Below, one piece after another: positions 4,765 to 5,252 of a stretch of 5,252 bases of DNA. The notes under the pieces were generated by a model, which saw only the letters and a program-made list of their open reading frames with translations, was not told the origin of the DNA and made no database searches. Source of the stretch: Comamonadaceae bacterium. GTDB lineage: Bacteria > Pseudomonadota > Gammaproteobacteria > Burkholderiales > Burkholderiaceae_C. The stretch spans positions 1-5,252 of the forward strand of contig JAAFHN010000226.1 of the NCBI GenBank assembly GCA_013298415.1, given 5' to 3'. The position numbers and the translations under genes are program-made. The number at the start of each line of letters is the position of its first letter. Within the stretch, counting starts at the first letter, position 1.

Positions 4765-5252
4765 ATGGGTCTGATCGACGAGATTGCCGCATCGCTTGAG
4801 GGCTACGACCCGAAAGCGCTGAGCGCTGACGGCGTTGGCGCGTTTTTGCGATCACTCGTGGATCGGGTAAGGCCGGTGTCGCAGGCCACAAGCTTGCCGG
4901 TGAGTCAATGTTTCGGCCGGGTGCTGGCAGAGGATGCAGTTTCGCCCATCGACGTGCCAGCCCACGACAACTCGGCCATGGACGGCTTCGCGTTTGACGG
5001 CAGCCTGCTCAGCGATTCGCCGCTGCGGCTGGAGGCGGTGGGCACGGCCTTCGCAGGCAAAGTCTGGAGCGGTACTTGCGGCCCCGGCCAGTGTGTGCGC
5101 ATCATGACGGGGGCGGTGATGCCTGCTGGGCTTGACACCGTGGTGCCGCAGGAGTTTTGCAGCTTAGAAGGTGAGTGGGTGACGATTCCCGCAGGCTGCG
5201 TGCGCCGCACCGACAACCGCCGCTTGATGGGAGAAGACATTGAAAAAGGCGC
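4765..5252 (+). CDS. moeA: Molybdopterin molybdenumtransferase MoeA, N-terminal part (3' end outside window)
   Basis: MoeA catalyses the insertion of molybdate into adenylylated molybdopterin (MPT-AMP) to give active molybdenum cofactor in the cytoplasm. The open frame from ATG 4765 to the window end gives 162 full codons of a protein usually about 400 residues long. Conserved signatures are CFGRVLAEDAVSPIDVPAHDNSAMDGFAFDG, with Asp73 matching catalytic Asp59 of E. coli MoeA, and VRIMTGAVMPAG, with Thr115 matching Thr100. They are followed by DTVVPQE and the DNRRLMGEDIEKG segment where the MogA-like domain approaches. The start is fixed between an in-frame stop at 4717-4719 and the conserved region; no nearer ATG exists. 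It has about 14 more N-terminal residues than the E. coli protein, and the nearest purine-rich stretch (AGGCAGG, 4737-4743) is too far for a good ribosome site. It is divergent from the unknown gene. Family assignment is very sure. Confidence 0.96.
   Translation, partial: MGLIDEIAASLEGYDPKALSADGVGAFLRSLVDRVRPVSQATSLPVSQCFGRVLAEDAVSPIDVPAHDNSAMDGFAFDGSLLSDSPLRLEAVGTAFAGKVWSGTCGPGQCVRIMTGAVMPAGLDTVVPQEFCSLEGEWVTIPAGCVRRTDNRRLMGEDIEKG

Noticed and set aside
4905..5240. Open frame on the minus strand across the right end
   Set aside because: It is antisense to unmistakable MoeA sequence and shows no motif.

Overview
The window reads as chromosomal DNA of a high-GC betaproteobacterium, most likely Burkholderiales and perhaps Comamonadaceae. 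This rests on GC-rich codon choice, an OmpR/EnvZ pair with strong family signatures, and the style of the ureG and moeA products. The assignment is by recognition, not by a search. There are six protein genes: four complete and two cut by the window edges. I see no RNA gene, insertion sequence, CRISPR array or phage feature.

Layout. (1) 1-284, plus strand: the C-terminal part of UreG, the urease nickel-insertion GTPase, presumably the end of a urease cluster lying to the left. (2) 373-2474, minus strand: an OmpR-type response regulator followed by an EnvZ-type histidine kinase, whose start overlaps the regulator stop by 4 bases (GTGA). (3) 2475-2653: a divergent control region with two head-to-tail 10-bp repeats at 2528-2547, the arrangement expected for an OmpR-family dimer. 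(4) 2654-3691, plus strand: an exported PhnD-like (phosphate/phosphite/phosphonate family) substrate-binding protein with an unusual N-terminal Cys/Asp-rich motif. No permease or ATPase gene is visible beside it. (5) 3772-4560, minus strand: a cytoplasmic protein I do not recognise. (6) 4561-4764: a divergent intergenic region rich in inverted repeats. (7) 4765-5252, plus strand: the N-terminal part of MoeA (molybdenum insertion into molybdopterin), which runs off the right edge.

How they fit together. The most suggestive unit is 373-3691: a sensor kinase and its regulator divergent from an orphan periplasmic binding protein, with a candidate regulator site between them. A reasonable inference is that the regulator controls the binding-protein gene and/or its own operon, and that the binding protein may present a ligand to the kinase. 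The flanking ureG and moeA are ordinary metal-cofactor housekeeping genes with no evident link to this unit. None of the intergenic gaps contains a canonical hairpin-plus-T-run terminator or a convincing sigma-70 promoter.
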